Positions 11,278 through 20,847 of a DNA stretch of 64,000 nucleotides are shown here, in pieces; position 1 is the first letter of the stretch; each line of letters begins with the position of its first letter. The stretch is from assembly GCF_022539505.1 (NCBI RefSeq), contig NC_061511.1, forward strand, positions 32,994,620 through 33,058,619, read 5' to 3'. Under the pieces are notes generated by a model, which saw only the letters and a program-made list of their open reading frames with translations, was not told the DNA's origin and did not search any database. A program made the translations under genes and the position numbers. This DNA comes from Lolium rigidum (lineage: Eukaryota > Streptophyta > Magnoliopsida > Poales > Poaceae).

Positions 11278-12388
11278 CTACTTGACCTCCGTCTTGGCAG
11301 TACTGGTGGAACCAGCAAGCTTCGGGCTGAGGAAGGCGATGATCTTCTTCGAATGTGGCTTGGCATCCTTCACCGGCGTCTTCCACTTCTCTTTGTTCAT
11401 CTTCCCGGAGTCTCCAGCTTTTGCCCAGTCGACCTCTTCACCACTGTTAGTGACCAGAGCAATGGTCCCTTCGAATCCAATCTTCATATTTTCTTGTCGA
11501 TAGGCCAGAGCAAGGTCTTCCTCGGGAAGGAAGCGCTTGACAAGCTCGGCGAAGATCTCCGGCTGTGTCTGTTTGGGGGAAAAATGAGGGAAGAGGCGCG
11601 TGAATGCAGTCCTTGAATTGGAAACATTGGTGCGCGCCAGATCGCCTTGCAGCTCAAGGATTGAGAGGGCGTCGAGAATACGGTTATCCTTAGCTTCTAG
11701 TAGTCTGAAACCTTCATCATTCCTTCCTGCTGCAACAAAACACAAGTTTATCACCACACAGAAAACCAAATCAAGACAAGCTTCAGGATGGCGAAAGAAC
11801 TTACGGAGAAAGTGCCCATTTTGGCACTCAAGTCGATCTATTATGCCTTGCTCGCGCGGATCCGCTCAGCAATCTTGTCGCTTAATGCATTTTCCGCATT
11901 AGCGAGATGCTGGCGAAGATCCTCGACGGTAGCAGCATCCGCTTCGGCCTTCTCGCGAGCCTCTTCGCTAAGCTTTAGCTTAGCCTCGAGAGCTTCAGCG
12001 TGTTTTTCGGCTTGTTGCAGCGAGACTGGTTAAAAGCAAAAGGATGAAGACTCATTATCCGAGGATCAAAGAAAGGGGTATATTGAAAAGGTGAGTTATC
12101 CAAAATAAAGAAATTACCTTTCAAAGTACCAGCCTCGTTGCGGAACCCAATAGACTGGGAGCCGAGGCGGATGAACTGATCGATCAGAGGCTGTCGAAAA
12201 ATAGTGTCGCAAAAGAAACTTAGAAAAAGACACTCCAGCAAGAAGAATAAAGCTCGGGACAAAAAAGAAAAAATGCGGATACAGCAAAATAGCATACTAG
12301 AGAAACTTACATCATTCAGCATAGGAGTCGAGGAACTCCCCAGTATAAGTGTCTGAACATCGACAGCGAGAGTGGATTTGGTGATCAG
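11278..12388 (-). pseudogene. Tat-2 antisense gene A, 3' exons (rest of exon 3 to exon 6)
   Basis: On the minus strand, part of exon 3 (LAVDVQTLILGSSSTP) is cut at 12388 by the insertion of the 16.4-kb element. Exon 4 follows near 12192-12119 (PLIDQFIRLGSQSIGFRNEA), then the coiled-coil exon 5 near 12026-11804 and exon 6 to the stop at 11278 (ending TAKTEVK). Exon 6 is open here, while the Tat-1 copy has a stop inside it, so Tat-2 shows the full-length C-terminus. Donor and acceptor sites correspond to those of Tat-1. The 5' exons lie at 28839-30339. Confidence 0.7.
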
Positions 12389-12405
12389 GTGTATACGTGA
12401 GCACG
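12389..12405 (+). repeat. Left terminal inverted repeat of the EPSPS-carrying element
   Basis: Reads GTGTATACGTGAGCACG. The similarity to the right end extends outward through TGGTGAYCRG, so the TIR/target-duplication border is ambiguous by up to about 10 bases. Confidence 0.7.
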
Positions 12406-13765
12406 CGGTCATCACTGTTGGATGTGGTTCACCACCGTTGGATTCAGCCTATCAACAAACGGCGACTAACGGCTGTGAACTTTCGCTCCGTGTAAGGCCC
12501 AGCAGTCGCTAGCATGCATGCTTGAGTAGCAATAACCAAATGTGTGTGTGGGGCCCGCTTGAGTAGCAACAACCAAATAAACGTGCGTTGACTCGATTTG
12601 GAGCCTGTCTGTTCACGAACAGAAATGAATTAAAACAAAATACGCTTGGATCAATTGCTGGATCCATTTCGCTAGTACGCACTGCACAGTGTTTGAAGAT
12701 TTTCTCCATGCATTCCATCGTTTCTCCATGAATTAGTAGACCAAAATCAGTACTGTTTTGGTGTTCATCACTTCAGCACAGAAAAAAGTTGAATTCTATT
12801 GTATTGACCATTATGTGAGACCGAGACCAATCACACATAAAGTCCATCGAAACAAAGAGATCCCAGCTCGAAAATGGAAGATAACTCACTTCCAGAGAAA
12901 TCCAATGTCGACAAACCTACTGCAGATTACACCTCCAGCCATACTCCGCGGCGGCGGATTGAGCTGCCGCTCTGTCTAACGTACCGTAGATGCGATTTTG
13001 GGGGATCAGTAGCTCGATGGGCGGCGGATTGAGCTGCCCGGATCTCGGCACGACGAAGTGGTCGCTCGGTGGGCGAAGGTTGGTCCGCTCCTTCAGAAGC
13101 TGCTCCTCGCCGGGCCGCTCCTGCGCTGGCGCAACCCACCGCCACCAGCCTTGTCCAACCTCGCCATGTCGGTGCTACCAGCGGTAGCCGGTGCTGCTAC
13201 CAACAGCCGCCGACCCTCCTACCAGCGGTCTCCGGTGCTGCTCCGAACCACCGCCGCCGCTGCTACCAACGACCGCCGGCCCTGCTACGAGCGACGTCCA
13301 GTTCTGCTCCGAACGGCCGCCGCCGCTGCTACCAGCGGTCGCCGGTGCTGCTCCGACCGGCCGCTTCCGCTGCTACCAACGGCCCCCGGCGCTGCTCCAA
13401 ATTGCTGCCGTCGCTGCTACCAGTGGCCGGCGGGCGGCTTGAATGCTTGAGCTCACGCCTCCCAGATGAATCGAGGGACGGGACACCTCCAAAACGCGAT
13501 TGTCCCCTCCCATTGATGTGACTCCTCTCCTTGCGGGCTAGGCGGGGACGGATGCGATGGTCCCCGTGCTCCCCATCGGTGGGAGACGTCGAGAGTGCCC
13601 CGCCCCCACCGGCAACCACCAATATCACCAAGGCTGGGTCACGAGGCGGCGGGGCCATGGGGACGCCATGCTATCGCTGGCCCGCGTCGGCGGACGGCAT
13701 GAGTGAGCTCTTCTCCTACTCGATTTCCCCGCCGGCCAGGGCTCCTGCGGGCAGCGGTAGCCGGC
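12406..13765. other. Left interior of the EPSPS-carrying element: AT-rich end and GC-rich segment
   Basis: About 12406-12930 is moderately AT-rich with no recognisable gene. From about 12930 it becomes very GC-rich with a repeated GGCGGATTGAGCTGC word (near 12954 and 13023) and a 44-bp minisatellite. On the minus strand, the sequence directly behind the EPSPS exon 4 start runs into this block and stays open to TGA at 13625-13627. It looks like a second captured genomic piece of unknown origin. Confidence 0.5.
13160..13437 (+). repeat. 44-bp GC-rich minisatellite
   Basis: About six diverged units of the form GTGCTGCTCCGAACC...GCTGCTACCAACG...CCGCCG, each 44 bases with a 22-base half-unit. Because 44 is not a multiple of 3 and stops are rare, all three plus frames stay open. 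That explains the overlapping long ORFs here; they are not evidence of coding. Confidence 0.75.
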
Positions 13766-13804
13766 GCGCACTGGTAGAAAAACAGGCTTCCGGGAAGCCC
13801 CATA

Positions 13805-14088
13805 AGTCGCGAAGGTAAAGGAACCGCGACTAATGGGGTCTTTAGTCGCGGTTCGTGTGGCGAACCGCAACCAAAGGCCTGGGCCCAGGGCGCACGGTGG
13901 CCAGCTTGTGCACGTGGGGGGCTTTAGTCGCGGTTGGCCAGGCCAACCGCGACTAAAGGTGCCCGAAGGCCTTTAGTCGCGGTTGGCCGAGCCAACCGGG
14001 ACTAAAGCCCCTCCCCTATATATACCCATCCAGCCATTTGGAGCCAACACTTAGCCATTTGGAGCCATTCTCTTCACAAACTTCACAA
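13805..14088 (+). promoter_or_regulatory. CACTA-1 left subterminal repeats, TATA box and 5' UTR of the transposase gene
   Basis: Repeated CTTTAGTCGCGGTTGG words in both orientations (13805-14008) form short hairpins, as at the right end, and are the expected binding sites for the element's own subterminal-binding protein. TATATATA follows at 14017-14024. A leader follows, with a donor at 14089 (GTGAGTG), and an acceptor at 14371-14372 just before the ATG, giving a 5' UTR intron of 284 bases. Confidence 0.7.
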
Positions 14089-14372
14089 GTGAGTGTTAGG
14101 TTTGCTTTTGGTTCCTCTTATGCACATAAGGTGTTTGATGAAATGCCCCAAGAGCATGAAACAAACATGATATGAAGTGTTGGAGCCACACTTGAGCTTT
14201 GTCATTTATTTTTTCCTCCTCGATCGCGGTTAGCAACTTGAACCTTTGATGTGTCGTCATTGATACAATATGCATGTGTGTGTAGTTCATTGTTTAATTT
14301 ATATTGTTTGTAGCTAGTTAGTTTAACAAATGCATGATGGTTAATTATATATTTTATATTATAATAATGCAG

Positions 14373-17300
14373 ATGAATCGGCAATGGATGTACGGTAACC
14401 GACTCTCCGGCGAGTTCAGTACGGGTTTGAAAGATTTCCTCGTAGTGGCTAATGCGAACAAGCAGGGGGGTTTTGTTATCTGTCCATGTGTTAAGTGTAA
14501 GAATCAGAAGGGTTACTCTTCCTCAAGAGATGTTCACATGCACCTGCTTCGGCACGGTTTCATGCCAAGCTATAATTGTTGGACCAAGCATGGAGAAAGA
14601 GGGGTTATAATGGAAGAAGATGAAGAAGGGGATGATTTCATCGATGAAAGCTATCTTTCTCATTTCGGTGATACTTTCATGGAGGATGCTGGAAGGTGAA
14701 GGGGAAGGTGAAGAAGAGGATCCCGTTGATGATCTTGGTCGGACCATTGCTGATGCACGGAGACAGCTGCGAACCGAAAAGGAGAGGGAGAATTTGGATC
14801 GCATGTTAGAGGATCACGAGGAAGGCGCTGTACCCGGATGCGATGATGGTCTGAAAAAGCTGGGCTGCACACTTGGATTTGCTGAAATGGAAGGCACGGG
14901 CAGGTGTAGCTGACTCGGCATTTGAAAACTTGCTGAAAATGTTGAAGAATATGTTTCCAAAGAATAACGAGTTGCCCGCCAGTACGTACGAAGCAAAGAA
15001 GGTTGTCTGCCCTCTAGGTTTAGAGGTTACGAAGATACATGCATGCATCAACGACTCGCATCCTCTACCGCGGTGAATACGAGAATTTGAATGAATGCCC
15101 GGTATGCACTGCATTGCGTTATAAGATCGAGGCGATGACCCCGGGGACGATGTTGAGGGCCGAAACCCAGGAAGAGGGTTCCCGCCAAGGTGATGTGGTA
15201 TGCTCCTATAATACCACGGTTGAAACGTACTGTTCGGGAACAAAGAGCATGCCAAGTTGTTGCGATGGCACAAAGAGGACCGTAAGTCGGACGGGGAGTT
15301 GAGACACCCCGCAGATGGAACGCAATGGAGAAAGATCGACGAGAGAGTTCAAAGATTTTGCAGCTGACGCAAGGAACATAAGATTTGGTCTAAGTACGGA
15401 TGGCATGAATCCTTTTGGCGAGCAGAGCTCCAGCCATAGCACCTGGCCCGTGACTCTATGCATCTACAACCTTCCTCCTTGGTTGTGCATGAAGCGGAAG
15501 TTCATTATGATGCCAGTGCTCATCCAAGGTCCGAAGAAACCCGGCAACGACATCGATGTGTACCTAAGGCCATTAGTTGATGAACTTTTACAGCTGTGGG
15601 GCAGACCTGGTGTCCGTGTGTGGGATGAGCACAAAGAAGAGGAATTTGACCTACGAGCGTTGCTTTTCGTAACCATCAACGATTGGCCTCGCTCTTAGTA
15701 ACCTTTCGGGACTGTCAAATAAGGGATACAATGCATGCACGCACTGCTTACATGAGACTCGAAAGTGTACATTTGCCAAATTGTAAGAAGAACGTGTACC
15801 TTGGGCATCGTCGATTTCTTCCGAAAGGTCATCCAAGTAAGAAAGAAAGGCAAGCATTACAACGGCAAGGCAGATCACCGGCCGAAGCCTGCGGAACACA
15901 CTCGGTGCTGAGGTATTTGATATGGTCAAGGATTTGAAAGTCATCTTTGGAAAGGGTCCTGGCGGACAATCAGTTCCGAAGGGAGCCGACGGGCACGTAG
16001 CCATGTGGAAGAAGAAATCTATATTCCGGGAGCTAGAATATTGGAAAGTCCTAGAAGTCCGCTCTGCAATCGATGTGATGCACGTTACGAAGAATATTTG
16101 CGTGAACATCCTAAGCTTCTTGGGCGTGTATGGGAAGTCAAATGATACAAAGGAAGCACGGCAGGACCAGCAAAGTTTGAAAGACCCTGATGACCGGCAT
16201 CCGGAACGGTTTCAAGGTCGTGCCGGCTACGCTCCGACCAAAGAAGAGAAGGTCATCTTTTTTGAATGCCCGAGCGGTATGAAGGTCCCGTCAGGATTCT
16301 CGTCCAATATAAAGGGAATAATAAACATGGCGGAGAAAAAGTTCCAAAACCCGAAGTCTCACGACCGCCACGTGATTATGACGCAATTGCTTCCGATTGC
16401 TTTGAGGGGCTCTGCCGGAAAATGTTCGAGTAGCCATTGTGAAGCTATGTGCATTCCTCAATGCAATCTCTCGAAGGTAATCAATCCGAAGTTCTACCAC
16501 GGTTACGGAACGATGTGATCCAATGTCTTGTCGGTTTCGAGTTGGTGTTCCCGCCATCCTTCTTCAATATTATGACGCACCTCCTGGTTCACCTAGTCGA
16601 TGAGATTTCCATTCTCGGTCCCGTATTTCTACACAATATGTTCCCCTTCGAGAGGTTCATGGGAGTATTAAAGAAATATGTTCGTAACCGTGCTAGGCCG
16701 GAAGGAAGCATCGCCAAGGGCTATGGAAATGAGGAGGTAATTGAGTTTTGTGTTGACTTTGTTCCCGACCTTAAGCCGATTGGTCTTCCTCAATCGCGGC
16801 ACGAGGGGAGACTAAGTGGAAAAGGCACGATCGGAAGGAAATCAATGATATGTATGGACGGCCATTCTCTGATCGAAGCACACCACACAGTTCGACCAAT
16901 TCCAGCTTGGTGGCTCCGTACTTTGAGAAACACAAGAATATTTTACGCTCGGACAACCCTGGGAAGCCTGAATCCTGGATTAGGAAGGCCCACATGGAGA
17001 CTTTCGACAGTTGGTTGAGAAAACATTTAATGAGTGACAATAAGGTTGTAGATCAGCTGTACATGTTGGCCAAGACACCATCTTCGACTATAACGACTTT
17101 CCAAGGGTACGAGATAAATGGGAATACATTTTACACGATCGCCCAAGATAAAAAGAGCACCAACCAAAACGGTGGTGTCCGCTTTGATGCAGCAACCGAG
17201 AATGGGCAAAAGGTCACATATTATGGTTACATAGAGGAGATATGGGAACTTGACTATGGACCCTCCTTTAGGGTCCCTTTGCTCCGTGCAAATGGTTCAA

Positions 17301-17691
17301 GCTAACAGGAGGTGGGGTAAAGGTGGACCAGCAATACGGAATGACAATGGTGGATTTCAACAATCTTGGTTACCTTGATGAACCATTCGTCCTAGCGAAA
17401 GATGTCGCTCAGGTTTTCTATGTGAAGGACATGAGTAGCAAACCGAGGAAACGGAAAGATAAGAAAACGATCAGTACATCATGCGATGATCCAAAGCGCC
17501 ACATTGTTCTTTCAGGGAAAATAAACATCGTGGGAGTGGAGGACAAGACAGACATGTCAGAAGATTATAATATGTTTGCTGAAATTCCGCCCTTCAAAGT
17601 GAACACCGACCCAAGCATTAAGTTAAATGATGAGGATGCTCCATGGATACGGCACAATCGTAAGCAAGCAGGGACACAAGGGAAGAAATGA
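14373..17691 (+). pseudogene. CACTA-1 TNP2-type transposase, frameshifted
   Basis: This would be the En/Spm-type (CACTA) transposase that cuts and rejoins element ends. Domains seen in order: transposase-associated N-terminus (MYGNRLSGEFSTGLKDF, CPCVKCKN, VHMHLLRHGF); the tnp2 core (FGLSTDGMNPFGEQSS, WPVTLCIYNLPPWLC, WGRPGVRVWDEHKEEEFDLR, ALLFVTINDWP); a DUF4218-like part (LLVHLVDEISILGPVFLHNM, FPFERFMGVLKKYVRNRA, PEGSIAKGY); and a DUF4216-like part (YYGYIEEIWELDYGP). The start was chosen because ATG at 14373 follows an intron acceptor. Frame breaks occur near 14690, 14870, 15060, 15120, 15300, 15690, 15830, 16410, 16515, 16800 and 17290. Long conserved stretches remain readable, so decay is moderate. 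Confidence 0.88.
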
Positions 17692-17941
17692 TGTGTAATA
17701 ATTTATTGTACCAAACTTTGTTGAATGAATCATGTGAATTATATTACCCGTGATGTGTTTGGCGTCCATTTTCGAATGATTCAATTGACTCGAGATAGCA
17801 CTGATGATACATGAAATTTGGAGTGACTAAGTCATACTCCGCATGCATACATGAAATTTGGAGTGACTAAGTCATACTCCTGCATACAGGAAATTTGGAG
17901 TGACTAAGTCATACTCCTGCATACATGAAATTTGGAGTGAT
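17692..17941. repeat. Tandem repeat between convergent CACTA-1 genes
   Basis: About four units of TACATGAAATTTGGAGTGAC-TAAGTCATACTCCTGCA (37-38 bases) from about 17810 to 17957, each with a near-palindrome GGAGTGACTAAGTCATACTCC. The block lies where the plus-strand transposase gene and the minus-strand small gene converge. The stop codon of the latter is in the last unit. A role in 3'-end formation is possible but unproven. Confidence 0.65.
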
Positions 17942-18503
17942 TTAGTCATACTCCTGCCTAGGCGTATAATATGCATACTCGTAGTCTTCATAGCCGCCGC
18001 CGTTGTACCGGTAGTCGTCACCTTCTAAGTTGCCGGCGTCGTTGTCGCCGTCTGTCGTCGCTGTCGTCGGGCGGCGCTCGTGGCTCGAACCGAGGGTAGC
18101 GCAGGCGGGGGATATCGCCGGCCGTGATGTAGTCCATGACGCTCTGCGAGTCCGGCCGTACCACCATAGCCGACGGCCGGCCTCGTGGAAGTTTCCGGGA
18201 GGCGGACCGTCCTCCTCATACTCAGCGAGCGCCCTCTCACGCCGATTGATGAAGAAGGCGTCCCAAGTATGCTGGTTATCGGGATGCCAACGGGGATTCA
18301 TCCGCTGCTCCGGCGTGAGGTCGAGGTAGTAGTGGTTCGTGATGGCCGCCCGGCGCGCAGTACTCGAGGGACGGGAGGGACCGGCACGCCGCCGGCGCTA
18401 GGCTCCAGCCGGCGGGGACGCGGTAGCCCGGAGGGCAAGGGTAGTTCGAGGCGCAAAGCTCCTCCACCTGCCGGTAGGTTAGAGTGGGTGCGGTGGAAGC
18501 CAT
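17942..18503 (-). pseudogene. CACTA-1 small antisense accessory gene (family of unknown function)
   Basis: On the minus strand from ATG 18503: TLTYRQVEELCASNYPCPPG, YRVPAGW, then (after a frame change near 18360-18410) HYYLDLTPEQRMNPRWHPDN, TWDAFFINRRERALAEYEED, NFHEAGRRLWWYGRT, then (second frame change near 18150) SVMDYITAGDIPRLRYPRFE. An acidic Tyr-rich tail ends at 17942. Intact length would be about 187 residues. A TATA box lies 50 bases upstream (18553-18562). By eye it matches residues 56-190 of the protein on the Harbinger-type element at 26635-27708: YP-x-PP, GGW, LT-x-E-x-R-x-x-P-x-W, W...F, GR-x-L-x-W, GRT, PRL. Function unknown. Confidence 0.65.
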
Positions 18504-18552
18504 GAGTGATGAGAGATTGTAGAGATGTGATAATGCTCGGCCAAGCCGGGCT

Positions 18553-18562
18553 ACCTATATAT
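18553..18562 (-). promoter_or_regulatory. TATA box of the CACTA-1 antisense gene
   Basis: The minus strand reads CTATATATAGG, about 50 bases upstream of ATG 18503, directly below the GGCGGGAA repeat array. Spacing fits a core promoter. Confidence 0.6.
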
Positions 18563-18567
18563 AGTGA

Positions 18568-18790
18568 CAAATGGCGGGAAAAATGGGAGCGGGAAGACAG
18601 GAGGCGGGAAGAAAGAGGCGGGGAGAAAGTGGCGGGAAGAAATTGGCGAGAAAAAATTGGCGGGAAGAAAGAGGCCGGAAGAAATTGGCGGGAAACAATT
18701 GGCGGGAAGAAAGAGGCGGGAAGACAGGGAAGAAATGGCGGGAAGACGAGGAGGGAAGAGGGGTCGGCGGAAAGAGGCGGGAAGAGGGGG
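18568..18790 (-). promoter_or_regulatory. Array of GGCGGGAA (E2F-site-like) words upstream of the antisense gene
   Basis: About 225 purine-rich bases hold nine exact GGCGGGAA words and several one-base variants at 10-25 base spacing. On the gene's strand they read TTCCCGCC, the plant E2F-type core (TTTCCCGCC known from S-phase genes). The array begins just upstream of the TATA box. Binding is inferred only. Confidence 0.55.
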
Positions 18791-18805
18791 CCAACGAACT
18801 TTTGA

Positions 18806-19405
18806 ATTGAATTAGTTTTATTTTTATGAATTTTTGATAATTTGTATTTTTAAAATTTTGAATTGAATTAGTTTTATTTTTCCGAATTTTTTGATATATT
18901 ATTTGTATTTTTAAGATTTTGAATTGAATTAGTTTTATTTTTATGAATTTTTTGATATATTATATGTATTTTAAACATTTTGAATTGAATTAGTTTTATT
19001 TTTCTGATTTTTTTGATATATTATTTGTATTTTTAAGATTTTGAATTGAATTAGTTTTATTTTTATGAATTTTTTGATATATTATATGTATTTTAAACAT
19101 TTTGAATTGAATTAGTTTTATTTTTCTTAATTTTTTGATATATTATTTGTATTTTTAACATATTGAAAAGAATTAGTTTTATTTTTCTGATTTTTTTGAT
19201 ATATAATTTGTATTTTAAACATTTTGAATTGAATTAGTTTTATTTTTCTTAATTTTTTGATATATTATTTGTATTTTTAACATATTGAAATGAATTAGTT
19301 TTATTTTTCTGATTTTTTGATATATAATTTGTATTTTTAATATTTTGAATTGAATTAGTTTTATTTTTCTGAATTTTTTGATATATTATTTGTATTTTAT
19401 GATTT
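18806..19405. repeat. 61-bp AT-rich satellite block
   Basis: About ten units starting GAATTGAATTAGTTTTATTTTT, at 61-base spacing (18860, 18921, 18982, 19043, 19104, 19165, 19226, 19287, then 60). Unit ends alternate partly between TTTTTAAGATTTT and TTTTAAACATTTT, suggesting spread as 122-bp pairs. No coding. Confidence 0.85.
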
Positions 19406-19432
19406 TAAAAAAGAAAAGTAATTTGAAAAAGA

Positions 19433-19605
19433 CCTTTAGTCGCGGTTGGCCTCGCCAACCGCGACTAAAGGTCTCTGCGCGCGGGAATGGGAAAAACCCG
19501 CCGAAATACCTTTTAGTCGCGGTTGGTCTGGCCAACCGCGACTAAAGGGTACGCTTTAGTCGCGGGTCGCCTCCCCAACCGCGACTAAAGGGGGGGGGTA
19601 TTAAT
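19433..19605 (+). promoter_or_regulatory. Internal copy of the CACTA subterminal hairpins, upstream of the second gene
   Basis: Three hairpins of the form CTTTAGTCGCGGTTGGC...GCCAACCGCGACTAAAG, the same motif as at both element ends, followed by GGTATTAATACTGG at about 19598 as a possible TATA-like element. It lies more than 5 kb from either end and precedes the second transcription unit, just as the left-end copies precede the transposase gene. Confidence 0.6.
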
Positions 19606-20847
19606 ACTGGCGCCGAACCGCCGCGTCGAACACTTCGCCATTCTCGTCTTCATCGCGCGCCTGAGGAGGAGATCCGCCACGCCGGCCGCCTGGAGGATCC
19701 GCACGCCGCCGTACACATGCCGCCGGAGCGCGCCACGCCGCCGTTCGTCTCCGCGCCGCCCTTCTCCGCCCTGCGCCCCTCCTCCTTCTCCGCCCTGCGA
19801 CGACGTTCGTAGCCGGCCGCCGGCCTTCTCCGCGCGCGTGGTGCTGGCCGGGGCCGCCGCCGGCCGCCGCACGCCTGCGCCCCCTGCCTCGGCGCCTCGC
19901 GCCCCGCCTCTCGGCGCGCCCCTGCCGGACCGTTCGCCGGCGGCCATATGATGTGGCCGGCCGGGGGCGGCGGCGGCGCCGCCCGCGCGCGTGTATACAG
20001 AGAGAGGCGGCGCCGCCCGCGCGCGTGTATACAGAGAGAGGCGGCGCCGCCCCGTTCGACCGCGCGCGCGTGTATACAGAGAGAGGCGCGCCGCCCCGTT
20101 TTTTTCTTTTTTTTTTATGTTATGTTTGTTATTTTTAATTTTAACTATACTTAACAAAAAAAACTTAAAATTTTGTAATTAACTATAACTTCAACTTAAC
20201 AAAAAAACTTAAAATTTTGTAATTAACTATAACTTCATATATAAAAACTTAACAAAAACTTAAATTTTGTTAAGTTTTGGCCCGTCTTCACCGCGAGCCT
20301 CGACACGCGCCGTGACGCCGCCCGCCACCGCCGTTCCTTCATCGTTGTCGCCGTTCCTTCGTCGTTGTCGCCGTGGTGTCGCCGCCGTACCGTCGCCAAC
20401 GCCGTCAACATCGTCAACGCTACCTCCATGAATAACGCCGCCGTACCGTCGCCAACTTAAAAAGAACTAAAGTTTTGACTTAAAATTTTGTAAACTTGAA
20501 GGAGTGAGGGAGAAGGGGAACTTAATGTAACTAAAATTTTACTTAACAAAATTTAGACTTAATGTGTCCTCGGCACCGCCACCGCTCTCTCGGTCACCGC
20601 CACACCGGTCTCTCGGTCACGTGGTCACTGCGTCCCCCCTTTCAATTCGCCACCGCCACCGGTCTCTCGGTCACGCGGTCACTGCGTCCCCCCTTTCGCC
20701 ACCGCCACCGGTCTCTCGGTCACGCGGTCACCTGCGTCCCCCTCTCGCCTCCATCGTCGCCCTCTCTCTTTATATGTAGAAGAGATGTGATAATGCTGGC
20801 ATATACACAATTAATTTGTTTTGACTACATGTTTTCAGGACTGACAT
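19606..20847. other. Leader/intron region of CACTA-1 gene 2 with several small repeats
   Basis: No supported coding. A GC-rich leader (19606-19960) is followed by three to four copies of a CGCGCGTGTATACAGAGAGAGGCGGCGCC unit (19985-20095, about 35-40 bases), then AT-rich repeats built on AACTTAACAAAAAAACTTAAAATTTTG (20147-20275). Next come CGTTGTCGCCG repeats (20340-20400) and CCACCGGTCTCTCGGTCACG repeats (20590-20740). A polypyrimidine acceptor TGTTTTCAG at about 20838 precedes the ATG at 20848, so this may be a 5' UTR and intron. Confidence 0.55.

Noticed and set aside
13058..13521. Three overlapping plus-strand ORFs rich in Pro, Ala, Leu and Arg
   Set aside because: Produced by the 44-bp minisatellite, which keeps all frames open.
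18555..18815. ORFs rich in Gly, Lys, Arg, Glu
   Set aside because: They are translations of the GGCGGGAAGAAA array in several frames on both strands, not genes.
18806..19405. CRISPR-like array
   Set aside because: The 61-base units are contiguous without unique spacers, in plant DNA. It is a satellite.
19585..20157. 190-codon minus-strand ORF
   Set aside because: Low-complexity Arg/Gly/Ala frame that reads through a minisatellite (repeated LSLYTRAR). No conservation visible.
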